This document shows positions 4,812-5,722 of a stretch of DNA of 5,722 bases, piece by piece. The DNA comes from Thermococcus sp. GTDB taxonomy: Archaea; Methanobacteriota_B; Thermococci; Thermococcales; Thermococcaceae. The notes beneath the pieces are model-generated. The model worked only from the letters and a program-made list of their open reading frames with translations. It searched no databases and had not been told where the DNA came from. The stretch spans positions 1-5,722 of the forward strand of contig JAMOTW010000129.1 of assembly GCA_027062125.1 (NCBI GenBank). Direction: 5' to 3'. A program made the translations under genes and the position numbers. Positions within the stretch are counted from its first letter, which is position 1. Every line of letters starts with the position of its first letter.

Positions 4812-4841
4812 CGATGCAGTCCAACTTAGACTGGTGGGATG

Positions 4842-5722
4842 ATGGTAAGCTCAAGCTTTAGGGCAATGCTTCTCAAGCTCGGCGTTCCCGAGGACAGGCT
4901 GACCGTTCTTGAGGGCAAAGGTGGAGTTGTGGAGGGCGAATTCGAAGGCATCAGATACGTCCGCTTCCGGGATTCCGCCAAGGGCTTTCGGCGTGGAACC
5001 GTTGTCTTTGAGAACGGTGACGTCGTTCTTGGCTTCCCCCACATTAAACGCGTCGTCCAGCTGGAGAGGGGGATAAAGAGGGTCTTCAAGAACAAACCCT
5101 TCTACGTCGAGGAGAAGGTGGACGGCTACAACGTCCGCGTCGTGAAGGTGAAGGACAGGGTCCTGGCCCTCACGAGGGGCGGCTTCATATGTCCATTCAC
5201 GACGGAGAGGATACTGGACTTCATAAACGAGGAGTTCTTCAGGGACTACCCCAACCTAGTCCTGGCCGGCGAGATGGCCGGGCCCGAAAGCCCGTACATC
5301 GTGGAGGGGCCGCCCTACGTGAAGGAGGACATCCAGTTCTTCCTCTTTGACATCCAGGAGAAGGGGACGGGGAGAAGCCTTCCGGTGGAGGAGAGGCTCA
5401 AGCTTGCCGAGGAGTACGGCATTCGTCACGTTGAAACTTTCGGCCTCTACGACCGTTCAAAAATTGAAGAGCTGCATGAGCTGATCGAAAGGCTCAGCCG
5501 GGAGAGGAGAGAGGGCATCGTCATGAAAACGCCCGACATGAAGAGAATCGCGAAATACGTAACGCCGTACGCCAACATCAACGATATCAAGATAGGCTCG
5601 CACATATTCTTCGACCTGCCGCACGGCTACTTCATGGGAAGGATTAAACGCCTCGCGTTCTACCTGGCCGAAAAGCACGTTAAGGGCGAGGAATTCGACG
5701 AATATGCGAAAGCCCTCGGCAA
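4842..5722 (+). CDS. ATP-dependent RNA ligase, archaeal Rnl3 family (C-terminus outside the window)
   Basis: The first 293 residues show an Rnl3-type ligase, which adenylates 5'-phosphate RNA ends and seals or circularises single-stranded RNA in the cytosol. The nucleotidyltransferase motifs are in order: motif I EKVDGYN with K92 as the AMP-carrying lysine; LTRGGFICPFT (110-120), motif Ia-like; motif III LAGEMAG with E144; motif IIIa FFLFDI (167-171); motif IV EGIVMK (224-229); and the motif V region AKYVTPYANINDIKIG (237-252) with K238. Family members are about 380 residues and form dimers through a C-terminal domain, so about 85 residues are missing to the right. The start at 4842 is preferred because GGTGGG (4833-4838) is three bases upstream; the ATG at 4839 abuts the SD. 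The gene starts 30 bases after the tnpB stop. Nothing shows a functional tie to TnpB. Confidence 0.88.
   Translation, partial: MVSSSFRAMLLKLGVPEDRLTVLEGKGGVVEGEFEGIRYVRFRDSAKGFRRGTVVFENGDVVLGFPHIKRVVQLERGIKRVFKNKPFYVEEKVDGYNVRVVKVKDRVLALTRGGFICPFTTERILDFINEEFFRDYPNLVLAGEMAGPESPYIVEGPPYVKEDIQFFLFDIQEKGTGRSLPVEERLKLAEEYGIRHVETFGLYDRSKIEELHELIERLSRERREGIVMKTPDMKRIAKYVTPYANINDIKIGSHIFFDLPHGYFMGRIKRLAFYLAEKHVKGEEFDEYAKALG

Noticed and set aside
4817..4833. CAGTC/GACTG inverted repeat before the RNA ligase gene
   Set aside because: The stem is only 5 bp with a 7-base loop and no clear relation to the start site; too weak to call.
1..5722. CRISPR array, tRNA or rRNA genes
   Set aside because: No spaced direct repeats of CRISPR type, no tRNA cloverleaf and no rRNA-like stretch could be seen on either strand.

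Overview
The window reads as a chromosomal segment of a hyperthermophilic euryarchaeon, most likely Thermococcus or a close relative. The support is archaeal: A/T-rich TATA boxes sit about 25 bases before short leaders. Shine-Dalgarno (SD) sequences of the GGAGGTGA type precede the starts. AGG, ATA and GAG codons dominate. The gene content includes an archaeal L10e/uL16 ribosomal protein and an Rnl3-family RNA ligase. Species assignment is inference.

Layout, left to right. Positions 1-200 (minus strand) hold the first 66 codons of an unrecognised membrane-anchored protein. It lies 29 bases downstream of a class V, PLP-dependent alanine/serine-glyoxylate-type aminotransferase (230-1384, minus). 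A divergent regulatory region (about 1385-1547) carries one TATA box per direction and a small perfect palindrome. It separates the aminotransferase from a 12-helix MFS transporter (1548-2714, plus). Next is the ribosomal protein gene rpl10e (2805-3353, plus), with its own strong promoter and a GC-rich hairpin plus T-tract terminator. A tnpB-only IS200/IS605-type (IS1341-like) element follows (about 3440-4796, left edge uncertain). The window closes with the 5' three quarters of an ATP-dependent RNA ligase gene of the Rnl3 family (4842 to the edge).

These genes do not form one pathway. They look like independent housekeeping transcription units with a mobile element lodged between rpl10e and the RNA ligase gene. 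The element is the most interesting part. Its TnpB keeps all three RuvC acidic residues but belongs to a branch with no Cys zinc ribbon. Its N-terminus appears split by a single-base frameshift in an A-run. The 3' end of the gene doubles as a set of nested RNA hairpins ending in the typical right-end stem-loop, which fits an embedded omega-RNA (reRNA) whose guide would come from the DNA just before the RNA ligase gene. Short repeats around the promoters of rpl10e and of the transporter are candidate operators.
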